This document shows positions 1 to 7,144 of a stretch of 64,000 bases of DNA, one piece after another (the stretch's first letter is position 1; every line of letters starts with the position of its first letter). The stretch is taken from the NCBI GenBank assembly GCA_017554305.1, contig JAFZIN010000012.1:1-64000 (forward strand), in the 5' to 3' direction. The stretch comes from Bacteroidales bacterium (lineage in GTDB: Bacteria > Bacteroidota > Bacteroidia > Bacteroidales > UBA932). The notes under the pieces were generated by a model that made no database searches, was not told the DNA's origin, and worked only from the letters and a program-made list of their open reading frames with translations. Position numbers and translations under genes: made by a program.

Positions 1-91
1 AACCGTGATACTCGGCACTGGCGGTGCATATTAAATATTCAGAAGTAATCTCTAGTATTTCTACTTGAGGTGTGTCATAATTTGTTTTCAT
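1..91 (-). CDS. Short Bacteroidales peptide gene, C-terminus cut by window edge
   Basis: I see an ATG at 91 reading leftward for 30 codons to the window edge without a stop. The peptide begins MKTNYDTPQVEILEI and continues with a T-S-E-Y-L-I-C run. It matches in pattern the complete small gene at 2061-2180: MKT start, a T-P-x-V-E motif near residue 8, then a hydrophobic stretch ending in I-C. Both genes also share the bases around the start (TATATATGAAAACAAA). No function is known to me. It lies just beyond the terminator that closes the adhesin-like gene, on the same strand, and I found no clear promoter between them. The similarity to the second copy is what supports it as a real gene. Confidence 0.6.
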   Translation of the reverse strand, partial: MKTNYDTPQVEILEITSEYLICTASAEYHG

Positions 92-181
92 ATATATCGT
101 GTTTTCTTGTTTGTCTTGTCAATGTGGTAATTTTAACCTTCCTTTTATTTGCCGAAAAATGAGGATGTTTTGATAAGATGA

Positions 182-216
182 AAAGAAAAAAACCGCCCCG
201 ATTACTCGAGACGGCC
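182..216 (-). terminator. Intrinsic terminator after the fimbrillin-like gene
   Basis: On the minus strand CCGTCTCG and CGGGGCGG (207-214 and 193-200) pair around a 6-nt loop, with two G-U pairs, followed by a T-rich run at 192-181. It sits about 30 bases after the stop of the lipoprotein gene. Confidence 0.8.
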
Positions 217-246
217 TTAGGTATTGCGTGGTTATTGGTTTATGAT

Positions 247-2040
247 TTAATTCAAATCGCGAACAAGGCGAACGGAGTGCCCATGATTGCGGTCTGACGT
301 AGAAAGCGCGCCATAGCTAGGATCTACATAACTCTTAGAGATTTCCAAATGATAAGCTGTTGCTGTTCCATTAGATGATGAAGACCAATAGGCGCCCGCT
401 GTGCCTGGCTGGAATACAGGCGTATTGCTTCCTGACCTATATCGGTAAGCACCGGCCATAGGTAAGAATACACAACCCTTGGCAGCAAGAGCTGTCCACT
501 GGGAAGATGTGAATAGGGTAGCATTGGCGTCCCATGTAATAGTCCAAGAGGAGCCTAACTCTTTATTGATAATGCCCCACCTGGTTGCTTCATCATTTGC
601 TATTGTTATACCATCAGGAAAAATAATCATACCATTTACGGCGGATACATCAGTGTTGATTCTGGCAAGAACGTAGCGTGCGTTACTTGTGCCGTTGACG
701 GTGCTGCCACTAGGACGGCTTCCTATTAAATATACCCATTCAGCAGAGGTTGGTGTACGCCATGCGTACCCATCATTAATGGTGTTGCCCCAGTCTGACT
801 TAAGCGATTCGCCTGAAACGTTTCCGTAGTCTGAATTATCATTTGACCAGCTGATACCGTGCATAGCTGCATTCCCCGTAGAACCCAAAACTCCAGACCA
901 AGCGGTGTTGGAGGCTCCAACCCAGCCGAATTGATCTACTGTTCCAAAGCCGGAAAACTTAACAGTGCCATCGCCACTGACTCTTTCATTATGATAATAC
1001 TTATCATCTGTTTTAACGCTGTTATCACCGTTATAGTTCCATGGGTTTGTTGCAAAGTGCCATGTCCAAGTAGCGCCACAATCAGAAGTAGAAGCCTGAA
1101 GATTGCTGGAGGCTATGGCAACTTTTTTAGTAGCGCTTACAGAGAATACAGGGAGTATAGCCGTAATTTTGCGTGAAGCCTTACGGCCTGGTATCCAATT
1201 AGCCGTTGATTTAATAGGACGGGTTGTATAAAGAATTCTGTTACCGCCGCTAGTTGCATCGTATGCAGAAATAGTGATATCGGTATATTCTCCGGTAGTA
1301 GCGACACCTGCAGGAACCGGAAGGTTGATTACCATAGCGTCGTGCCAAGTATGATTATCTGCCATGGTGACTGTAATGATATCATCATTTTCACTGGTAG
1401 CGCAGGTCTCAATACCAGTTGTTCCAGGCTCTACGCTGGTAAGCGTGAATTCTCCTTGAACTTTTTTGCCATTGAAATCAAACTCAAGGCGTTTGGCCAT
1501 ATAAGGAACATTCTGTACTGTGATTCGCAATAAAGCGCAGAGAGATTTGAAATTAAGGTCGCCGTTAGGTGCGTTGGTGGCAATCATTGGTACTGGCGAT
1601 TTCTCGTCCTGTACTTCAGAGAGCGTGTAGCTGGCTGGGAGTGTTACAGTTAGGCCAGTTGATGTGTGATTGCTGGCACTGTTAGGGCGAATGTTTGTGC
1701 CGTCCCAAACAAGAGAAGCCGGGAACAGAGCGAAGTCTGTACGGTGAGCCTCTACCATATCACTGAAGGCAAATGTGGCGGCGTTTGTTCCGTCATAAGT
1801 GGCTTCCAATCCGTTGGAAATCTTGTAGCCATCTGTTGTGTATACTGCAACCTTATCTCCTGTATTCCAGGTGAATGCGGCAGAGGTGTTATCTACGCTG
1901 GCCTTGGAATCGTTATCCCCGTTCTTAGCCTTAATGAATGTTATTTTATCTGAGTTCTGCTCTTCAGAAATCTTATCCTCTTTGTTGCAGGCAGTAAGGC
2001 ATAAAAGCCCGATTGTCAATATGATATAATATTTTTTCAT
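247..2040 (-). CDS. Fimbrillin-like surface lipoprotein with C-terminal Fib_succ_major-type domain
   Basis: Predicted exported lipoprotein of 597 residues. The N-terminus has a hydrophobic signal ending LLCLTAC, a lipobox with Cys18. Residues about 30-290 have the threonine/serine-rich, beta-strand pattern of the fimbrillin/Mfa-like families (for example AAFTWNTGDKVAVYT and the ALLRITVQN strand). Residues about 300-597 look like the Fibrobacter succinogenes major paralogous domain or a lectin-like fold: W-rich, with WRTPTSAEW, GAYWSSSS and a closing HSVRLVRD. Such proteins are normally on the outer surface as adhesins or fimbrial tip subunits; that role is inference here. It follows the 39-residue peptide gene by 20 bases and is probably co-transcribed with it from the promoter at 2233-2263. 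The terminator at 182-216 ends the unit. Confidence 0.75.
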   Translation of the reverse strand: MKKYYIILTIGLLCLTACNKEDKISEEQNSDKITFIKAKNGDNDSKASVDNTSAAFTWNTGDKVAVYTTDGYKISNGLEATYDGTNAATFAFSDMVEAHRTDFALFPASLVWDGTNIRPNSASNHTSTGLTVTLPASYTLSEVQDEKSPVPMIATNAPNGDLNFKSLCALLRITVQNVPYMAKRLEFDFNGKKVQGEFTLTSVEPGTTGIETCATSENDDIITVTMADNHTWHDAMVINLPVPAGVATTGEYTDITISAYDATSGGNRILYTTRPIKSTANWIPGRKASRKITAILPVFSVSATKKVAIASSNLQASTSDCGATWTWHFATNPWNYNGDNSVKTDDKYYHNERVSGDGTVKFSGFGTVDQFGWVGASNTAWSGVLGSTGNAAMHGISWSNDNSDYGNVSGESLKSDWGNTINDGYAWRTPTSAEWVYLIGSRPSGSTVNGTSNARYVLARINTDVSAVNGMIIFPDGITIANDEATRWGIINKELGSSWTITWDANATLFTSSQWTALAAKGCVFLPMAGAYRYRSGSNTPVFQPGTAGAYWSSSSNGTATAYHLEISKSYVDPSYGALSTSDRNHGHSVRLVRDLN

Positions 2041-2060
2041 TGTCAGTTGCTTTTAAAGGA

Positions 2061-2180
2061 TTAATCATCTTCCTCCCACGGATCACGGTTTTCACCGCTG
2101 GAACAAATAATACCCTCGCTCTTTATCAGGAGGACTTCAACCTCCGGAGTCAGGTACGTTTCTTTGAGCTTTGTTTTCAT
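2061..2180 (-). CDS. Small 39-residue Bacteroidales peptide upstream of the fimbrillin-like gene
   Basis: The peptide begins MKTKLKETYLTPEVEVLL, then reads I-K-S-E-G-I-I-C-S-S-G and ends with an acidic E-N-R-D-P-W-E-E-D-D tail. There is no signal peptide. The T-P-E-V-E-V motif, the E-G-x-I-C-x-S-G stretch and the acidic tail recur, from memory, in many annotated-as-hypothetical small proteins beside fimbrillin-like genes in Bacteroidales; I know of no assigned function. It lies 47 bases behind a predicted start site and 20 bases ahead of the lipoprotein gene, so it is probably the first gene of that transcript. The partial gene at 1-91 is a second member. It could be a leader peptide, a small regulator or a modified-peptide precursor; the sequence does not decide. 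Confidence 0.65.
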   Translation of the reverse strand: MKTKLKETYLTPEVEVLLIKSEGIICSSGENRDPWEEDD

Positions 2181-2232
2181 ATATTTATGTAAATCTTTTT
2201 ACGAACTGTAATCCTATCTTTATTCTGGGGTG

Positions 2233-2263
2233 CAAATATCAACAATAATACCAGAAGAACAAA
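2233..2263 (-). promoter_or_regulatory. Promoter for the small peptide and fimbrillin-like genes
   Basis: On the minus strand TTTG (2263-2260), a 19-nt spacer, then GATATTTG (2240-2233). This differs from the Bacteroidota -7 consensus TAnnTTTG only at the first base. It would give a leader of about 45 nt. Confidence 0.6.
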
Positions 2264-2412
2264 GTATTTGCGGGTCCGCCCGGGCTGTTTTAACTAAATC
2301 TTAAACGGTGGTTTTTTAGAGGAGCAAAAAGAAGGCTGCTCTGGGTGTTGCAGAGCGGTTGTTGGGGTGAGGGAAACTAAGAGCGGAGGAAAGAATGGAC
2401 AAACTTTGCTTA

Positions 2413-2444
2413 TTTGTCTATGGGAAACGGATTTGCTACCTTTG
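2413..2444 (+). promoter_or_regulatory. Consensus promoter directly in front of the fic start
   Basis: TTTG at 2413-2416, 20 nt, TACCTTTG at 2437-2444: an exact match to the Bacteroidota -33/-7 pattern. The ATG at 2452 lies 7 bases after the -7 box, so the transcript should be leaderless or nearly so. This also rules against the in-frame ATG at 2395, which is upstream of the promoter. Confidence 0.75.
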
Positions 2445-2451
2445 CAACGGT

Positions 2452-3501
2452 ATGAGTACGTTTGATGAATATATCAAGCAGGGAGAAAAGGGGCCAAAGC
2501 AAAAAGCTGAGGCTTGGAAGACCGCTATTGGACTTCAGGAAGTTGATGGTCTTAAGCCATCCTCGTACCTTTTGGATACGGCTAGACGTCATATTGAGGG
2601 AGAGATTACTATAGAGGAAGTTAAGGGTTTAATTGACACGTATTACAAATCTAAAGAAGGGCGTTTGTCTTTAGAGGAAGAGAAGGCTGCTGAAGCTGAT
2701 AAAGTATCTTCAAATATTACGGAACTGCTTCAAGAAGAGACGTTTTCATTTACCCCTTCTGAATTAATGAGAATTCATCGCAGATTATTTCACAATATTT
2801 ACAAGTTTGCGGGAAAGTTTAGGACGTATAATATTTCTAAACAGGAGTGGGTATTGGACGGTGCCTCTGTCTTATATAATCCTTATGAAAACATAGGAGA
2901 AACTTTGGAATACGATTTTGCTCAGGAGCGGAAGTTTGATTATAAGACTTTGTCTACAGACGACTTCATCTCTCACATAGCCTCTTTCATTGCGGGTCTA
3001 TGGCAGATACATCCATTTGAGGAGGGCAATACTCGCGCTACGGCAGTATTTCTAATTAAGTACTTACGTTCATTCGGGTATACTATAACTAACGATCTTT
3101 TTGACACCAATTCATGGTATTTCCGTAATGCTTTGGTTAGAGCAAACTACATCAATAGAGAGGTGGGGATAGTTCCGGAAATGTCTTTTTTGGAGAACTT
3201 TCTAAGAAATCTTGTGCTAGGAGAACATAACGATTTGAAGAATCGTTATTTGCATATAAACTATAAAAGACCGGTTGATTCTGTTTCAAAGTGCAAAAAT
3301 TGCACTTTGAAATGCACTTTGGAAGAACAGGCCGTGCTTCGCTTCCTTAAGGAAAGCCCTAAGGCAACACAAAGAATGATGGCTGAGCACATAAATAAAT
3401 CTGAAAGAACAATCAAATCTTTGACGGTTGGACTTGTTGAAAAGGGATGTCTGGCTCGCAGAAACGGAAAGCGTAACGGATGGTGGGAGGTTCTGATTTG
3501 A
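2452..3501 (+). CDS. Fic family protein with C-terminal winged-helix domain
   Basis: Fic enzymes usually transfer AMP from ATP to target hydroxyl groups. The core motif HPFEEGNTR is at residues 187-195 (consensus HPFxxGNxR), with the catalytic His187 present. Residues about 35-65 (TARRHIEGEITIEEV) resemble the built-in antitoxin-like helix of VbhA/class II Fic proteins, although a strict [S/T]xxxE[G/N] inhibitory motif is not obvious. Residues about 300-349 form a winged helix-turn-helix (MMAEHINKSERTIKSLT), so it may bind DNA. I chose ATG 2452, giving 349 residues, because the promoter lies just before it. The stop overlaps the next start by one base (TGATG), which suggests translational coupling. 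The gene looks more AT-rich than the transporter behind it, consistent with transfer. Confidence 0.85.
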   Translation: MSTFDEYIKQGEKGPKQKAEAWKTAIGLQEVDGLKPSSYLLDTARRHIEGEITIEEVKGLIDTYYKSKEGRLSLEEEKAAEADKVSSNITELLQEETFSFTPSELMRIHRRLFHNIYKFAGKFRTYNISKQEWVLDGASVLYNPYENIGETLEYDFAQERKFDYKTLSTDDFISHIASFIAGLWQIHPFEEGNTRATAVFLIKYLRSFGYTITNDLFDTNSWYFRNALVRANYINREVGIVPEMSFLENFLRNLVLGEHNDLKNRYLHINYKRPVDSVSKCKNCTLKCTLEEQAVLRFLKESPKATQRMMAEHINKSERTIKSLTVGLVEKGCLARRNGKRNGWWEVLI

Positions 3502-5090
3502 TGAAAAGGATTCCTCATACGTTTGTGATTATTGGTGCGGTGTTGCTGCTGTGCGGGGTGATAACGTGGATTGTGCCGGCGGGGGAGTTTGACAGGCAGG
3601 TGGTTGCCGAGGGTGGCGGAACGGAGGTTATTGTGCCGGGGTCATATCACAGGGTGGAGAGTGCTCCGCAGACCTGGCAGATTCTTGGGAGTATTGTTGA
3701 GGGGTTCAAGAGACAGGCGGGGATTATTGTTTTCATTCTGATTATTGGAGGTGCATTTCAGATTCTTGCCAGTTCCCGGGCGATAGATTTTGGAATAAAG
3801 AAGTTCCTGGAGAGGGTGCACGCCAACAGGTTGGTGATAGTTGGCAGCATGCTGCTGTTCAGCCTGTTCGGTGCGGTCTTTGGGATGAGCGAGGAGACTA
3901 TTGCGTTTGTGGTAATCTTTGTACCGCTTGCCATATCAATGGGTTATGACTCCATAACGGGTCTTCTGATGGTTTATGTTGCGGCACACATTGGGTTCAG
4001 CGGCGCAATTTTTAATCCGTTTACAATAGGTATAGCTCAGGGACTTAGCGGCGTTCCGCTCTTCTCAGGTTTTGAATACAGGATTGTGGTGTGGGTGATT
4101 TTGACAACGTTGATTATTGCCTTTACGCTGTGGTGGGCGGCACGCGTGAAGAAGAATCCTGCGCTCTCACCAACATTCGAGATAGACAGTTACTGGAGGG
4201 ATAAGATGAATGAGGCGGCAGATGTTGATGCTGTGGATTCAGGTTCTGCTGAGGAGGGTGCTTCCGGCAAACGTAAAAACATTGGGGCGTGGTGTGCATT
4301 CATTATCAGCTCAATAGCGGCAGTGCTGTTTGCGGTGTTCTATCCGCGGATGAGCGTTTCTGTTGGCGGTGCAAGTGCGGAGTTTATTCTGCTGCCGTTT
4401 GTAGCGGGGGCGTACATTATTGTATCGTTCTTTGCGCTGCGCAAAAGCTACCTATATTATATCCTTGTGAATCTGGCCTTTACAATTATCTTCCTAATAG
4501 TTGGAGTGCTGGGTTACGGTTGGTACATTAAGGAGATAGCATCTCTCTTTCTGGCTATGGGAATCCTCTGCGGAATGAGTTGCGGTTTCAGAGCAAACGA
4601 TATCTGCAAAGAGTTTCTATCGGGAGCTAGAGATATACTTTCCGCCGCACTGGTGGTGGGGCTTGCCGGAGGAATCATCGAGATACTGACAAGCGGTAAA
4701 GTGATGGATACCATACTGTTCGGCTTGGCGCAGAGTATGGAGGGGTGGGGCAAAGGCGGCACGGTTTCCGCCATGTACGGCGTGCAGACGGTCATCAACC
4801 TCTTCATCCCGTCAGGCACTGCAAAGGCCGCTCTCACCATGCCAATTATGGCGCCATTCTCAGACATCATTGGTCTCTCCCGCCAGGCTACAATTATGGC
4901 TTACCAGTTCGGCGATGGTTTTACCAACATGATAACTCCTACCTCTGCTGTTCTTATGGGTGCGTTGGGAGTTGCCAAGATTCCATACAATATCTGGCTC
5001 AAGTGGTGGTGGAAGTACCTGCTGCTCTTTATGTTAGTGGGCTTGCTGCTCCTCCTTCCAACGGTATACCTCTCCCTCTCCGGATTTTAA
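3501..5090 (+). CDS. yfcC: YfcC/DcuC family membrane transporter
   Basis: 529-residue polytopic protein of the YfcC branch of the DcuC/ArcD superfamily. It begins MKRIPHTFVIIGAVLLLCGV, followed by a WIVPAGEF motif typical of the family, then repeated hydrophobic helices. A hydrophilic loop at about residues 220-260 is rich in Ala, Glu and Asp. Conserved family segments include FGMSEETIAFV, HIGFSGAIFNPFT, FIPSGTAKAALTMPI and FGDGFTNMITPTSAVLMG. Related proteins carry dicarboxylates or basic amino acids; the substrate here is unknown. I chose ATG 3501 because it overlaps the fic stop by one base and starts at the conserved N-terminus. It is visibly richer in G and C than the fic and abiE genes on either side. 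Confidence 0.85.
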   Translation: MKRIPHTFVIIGAVLLLCGVITWIVPAGEFDRQVVAEGGGTEVIVPGSYHRVESAPQTWQILGSIVEGFKRQAGIIVFILIIGGAFQILASSRAIDFGIKKFLERVHANRLVIVGSMLLFSLFGAVFGMSEETIAFVVIFVPLAISMGYDSITGLLMVYVAAHIGFSGAIFNPFTIGIAQGLSGVPLFSGFEYRIVVWVILTTLIIAFTLWWAARVKKNPALSPTFEIDSYWRDKMNEAADVDAVDSGSAEEGASGKRKNIGAWCAFIISSIAAVLFAVFYPRMSVSVGGASAEFILLPFVAGAYIIVSFFALRKSYLYYILVNLAFTIIFLIVGVLGYGWYIKEIASLFLAMGILCGMSCGFRANDICKEFLSGARDILSAALVVGLAGGIIEILTSGKVMDTILFGLAQSMEGWGKGGTVSAMYGVQTVINLFIPSGTAKAALTMPIMAPFSDIIGLSRQATIMAYQFGDGFTNMITPTSAVLMGALGVAKIPYNIWLKWWWKYLLLFMLVGLLLLLPTVYLSLSGF

Positions 5091-5108
5091 AGAGATCCAC
5101 GGAGGGTG

Positions 5109-5179
5109 GGCGGTTATCTCCCGTTAGGTCTGTGGGGAGATAATGAGGGGCTCTCCTCAACCTACCGAGGATAACCGCC
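5109..5179. repeat. Ten-base inverted repeat between convergent genes
   Basis: GGCGGTTATC at 5109-5118 and GATAACCGCC at 5170-5179 are exact inverted copies 51 bases apart. The stretch between also holds ATCTCCC (5117-5123) and GGGAGAT. It lies between the ends of the transporter and the AbiEii gene, so a stem that helps end transcription is possible. No U-tract follows. Confidence 0.5.
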
Positions 5180-5200
5180 AGCCTCGTTGGAAATAATGGA

Positions 5201-6244
5201 TTAATATTTTATTTCTCTAAATCGGTTTTGAAGGATTTCCATCTGTTCCATAAGAGTCTTAAAGTCTAAAGACGTTCCATAGATGAAGTTGGCCTTCATC
5301 TCCTCATAGTCTTTTTCAAAAAGAGGCATAAGTTCTTCTTTTGGAACTATTTGGATCTGAGACGGCAACTCTTTTTCATAGTCTACATAGCCTACGTGAT
5401 AGAACTTTCTGCGATGTTTTACAATGTTGTAATATAGAGTTGGATTGTTCAGTGCAATATCCAAATATTTGGTATGCATAAGTTTCTCAAGGTCATAGAA
5501 ATGGCGTGTCATTCTACGTGTACGAGGGTGATTTTTCTGATATTCTTCACAGAGAAGGAACGCTTTCTCCAATAACGTTCTTGCCGGACTTATGGTCCTG
5601 ACTGTCTGAACCATGTCACCGTCTACATTTGGGTCATCTTCCATCTGTTCTATAAGTGAAGAAATTTGTCTCATCTCAAATGGTTCGGACATTGACAATA
5701 CGCTGATTTCTATTTTGATAGATGGTGTGGAATATGCAGTCTGATTGCTGTAAAGAGAAGGGTATTTTATGTATAAAACAGAAGGATCTTTATCATGTAT
5801 AACTTTTCTTTGTTTGCCATTATCCTTATTAAATTCTTCTTCAGTTTGAACGCTTAATACCAGACCGGTTTTCTTCATAACATCATTTAGTTCATCTTTG
5901 AATTCCCCAAACAGAAAGTCTTGTCCATGTTCTCTAAGTGCGTGAAGTTGAGTGTTGTTGGCACACTTTGCGCAGGATAGTTTTTTGACATTCAGGAAGA
6001 AATTGCGATCCAATGCTAAGTCTATATCTTCACTGAACCGGTTGATTATATTCCACCCTTTACTGAGACTGGTTCCGCCTTTAAATAGAAGATAATCTGC
6101 GATGCTGGTTTGAAACAGTGAATATAAAACAGCTGTAACCCACCAATCTTTCTCTATTGCAGATTCATCTATCTTAAGAACCTCCCTTACTCTCTGTATC
6201 TTAACCTTCCTCTCATCAAGAGATAAATCAAGCCACTTTCCCAT
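5201..6244 (-). CDS. AbiEii/AbiGii-type nucleotidyltransferase toxin
   Basis: 347-residue toxin partner of an AbiE system, which in other bacteria acts as a type IV toxin-antitoxin and phage-abortive module. The nucleotidyltransferase signature is clear: KGGTSLSKG at residues 55-63 followed by FSEDIDLAL at 70-78 (GGTS plus D-x-D). Known family members transfer nucleotides onto tRNA acceptor ends or similar targets; here that is inference. I chose ATG 6244; a GTG immediately before it (6247) is possible. The start overlaps the antitoxin stop by 17 bases, typical of the pair and suggesting coupled translation. Length is in the normal range for the larger AbiEii proteins, and no inactivating change is seen. 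Confidence 0.85.
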   Translation of the reverse strand: MGKWLDLSLDERKVKIQRVREVLKIDESAIEKDWWVTAVLYSLFQTSIADYLLFKGGTSLSKGWNIINRFSEDIDLALDRNFFLNVKKLSCAKCANNTQLHALREHGQDFLFGEFKDELNDVMKKTGLVLSVQTEEEFNKDNGKQRKVIHDKDPSVLYIKYPSLYSNQTAYSTPSIKIEISVLSMSEPFEMRQISSLIEQMEDDPNVDGDMVQTVRTISPARTLLEKAFLLCEEYQKNHPRTRRMTRHFYDLEKLMHTKYLDIALNNPTLYYNIVKHRRKFYHVGYVDYEKELPSQIQIVPKEELMPLFEKDYEEMKANFIYGTSLDFKTLMEQMEILQNRFREIKY

Positions 6245-6848
6245 CACTCACACCGTTTCTGTTTCTTTTAATCACTTGTCTCATCCATACGGGGGCGAGG
6301 AGCAGATCATGCTCAAACGTCTCATTTTCTGGCGTTTTATCAAACAGCATACGAATAGTTTCTTCATCTTCTTCACAGATATTTTTCTCTCCGATGCTGC
6401 GTAACGCCTGAACAAGAACCGGCATGAGTTCTCCTTTAAACGCAAAATTTTTAGGAGCTGCATGCTTAAGCATTACGGTGTGAGGACCAAGTTTTAAAAC
6501 ACGGCTAGAACCGGTTGTGAGATAACAACTTATCATTGGTACTTGGGTTGAAAAACCAAGTCTGTTTGCGGCTTCAAATCCGGAAGGAATAACTATAGCT
6601 TTATCTCTCTTAGATAGTTGTTTAACTATCTCATAGGCTGATGGATACAATGTGCCATACTTTGTCTTGCGGGCTTTTACATAGATGCCCTTTGCCAGAC
6701 GAGAGATAATGCCCTCTTTTTCAAATTGAGGCAGTAACTTGGTGACGTATTCAACGTCATATTTAGGGAAGGAAGATACAAAGAATATCTCGCCAGTTTT
6801 TCCGCGGACGAGCCTATCTCTAATCTTCTTTATTACTGCTCCTTCCAT
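6228..6848 (-). CDS. AbiEi-type antitoxin and transcriptional regulator
   Basis: 206-residue antitoxin of the AbiE pair. The N-terminal ~85 residues form a winged helix-turn-helix, with the run LLPQFEKEGIISRLAKGIYV matching the AbiEi_4 type; the rest is the antitoxin domain (IVIPSGFEAANRLGFSTQVP). Family members neutralise the nucleotidyltransferase toxin and repress their own promoter by binding inverted repeats. I chose ATG 6848 because MEGAVIKKIRDRL begins the conserved domain and a promoter with an inverted repeat lies just upstream. The frame stays open further upstream, but that part has no family similarity and overlaps the promoter. The 296 bases from 6849 to 7144 hold this promoter and nothing else I recognise. 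Confidence 0.85.
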   Translation of the reverse strand: MEGAVIKKIRDRLVRGKTGEIFFVSSFPKYDVEYVTKLLPQFEKEGIISRLAKGIYVKARKTKYGTLYPSAYEIVKQLSKRDKAIVIPSGFEAANRLGFSTQVPMISCYLTTGSSRVLKLGPHTVMLKHAAPKNFAFKGELMPVLVQALRSIGEKNICEEDEETIRMLFDKTPENETFEHDLLLAPVWMRQVIKRNRNGVSDGKVA

Positions 6849-6869
6849 GAATTGTTTATTAAAAATTTG

Positions 6870-6896
6870 GTCGGAATTATTATAATTATTTCCGAC
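6870..6896. promoter_or_regulatory. Candidate operator for AbiEi autoregulation
   Basis: GTCGGAA (6870-6876) and TTCCGAC (6890-6896) are exact inverted arms around an AT-only 13-nt centre. It lies between the -7 box at 6899-6906 and the antitoxin start, covering the expected transcription start. AbiEi proteins are known to bind such repeats; binding here is inference. Confidence 0.6.
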
Positions 6897-6898
6897 TA

Positions 6899-6928
6899 CA
6901 AATATAGGCTTTTTCTTTGAAAAGACAA
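6899..6928 (-). promoter_or_regulatory. Promoter of the abiE pair
   Basis: On the minus strand TTG (6928-6926), a 19-nt spacer, then TATATTTG (6906-6899), matching the Bacteroidota consensus. The leader to ATG 6848 is about 45 nt and includes the inverted repeat. Confidence 0.65.
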
Positions 6929-7144
6929 GCTCAAATCCCTGTGTTAATGTTAAACCTCCCATTTCTTTGTGTTTTTTTGAGGCAAAGAAAAGCGGAAAGG
7001 GAGTAGACTCCAAGCATTTGGGTATAATTGACCCGTTTTGGGGATACATTTTACTCTGTTGCAAATAATGGCCGATATGCCCGGTAAAGAATGTCGAGAT
7101 GACAGACGATTGCGGGGGACAGAAGGTTACTGGGGTGAGTGCTC

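Noticed and set aside
859..1176. Plus-strand open frame antisense to the fimbrillin-like gene
   Set aside because: Shadow of the real gene; low-complexity and no start context or promoter.
2395..2451. Earlier ATG for the fic gene
   Set aside because: It lies upstream of the -33/-7 promoter, so it would not be transcribed from it.
4745..5143. 132-codon plus-strand frame in the transporter gene
   Set aside because: Different frame of a well-supported membrane protein; composition typical of a shadow.
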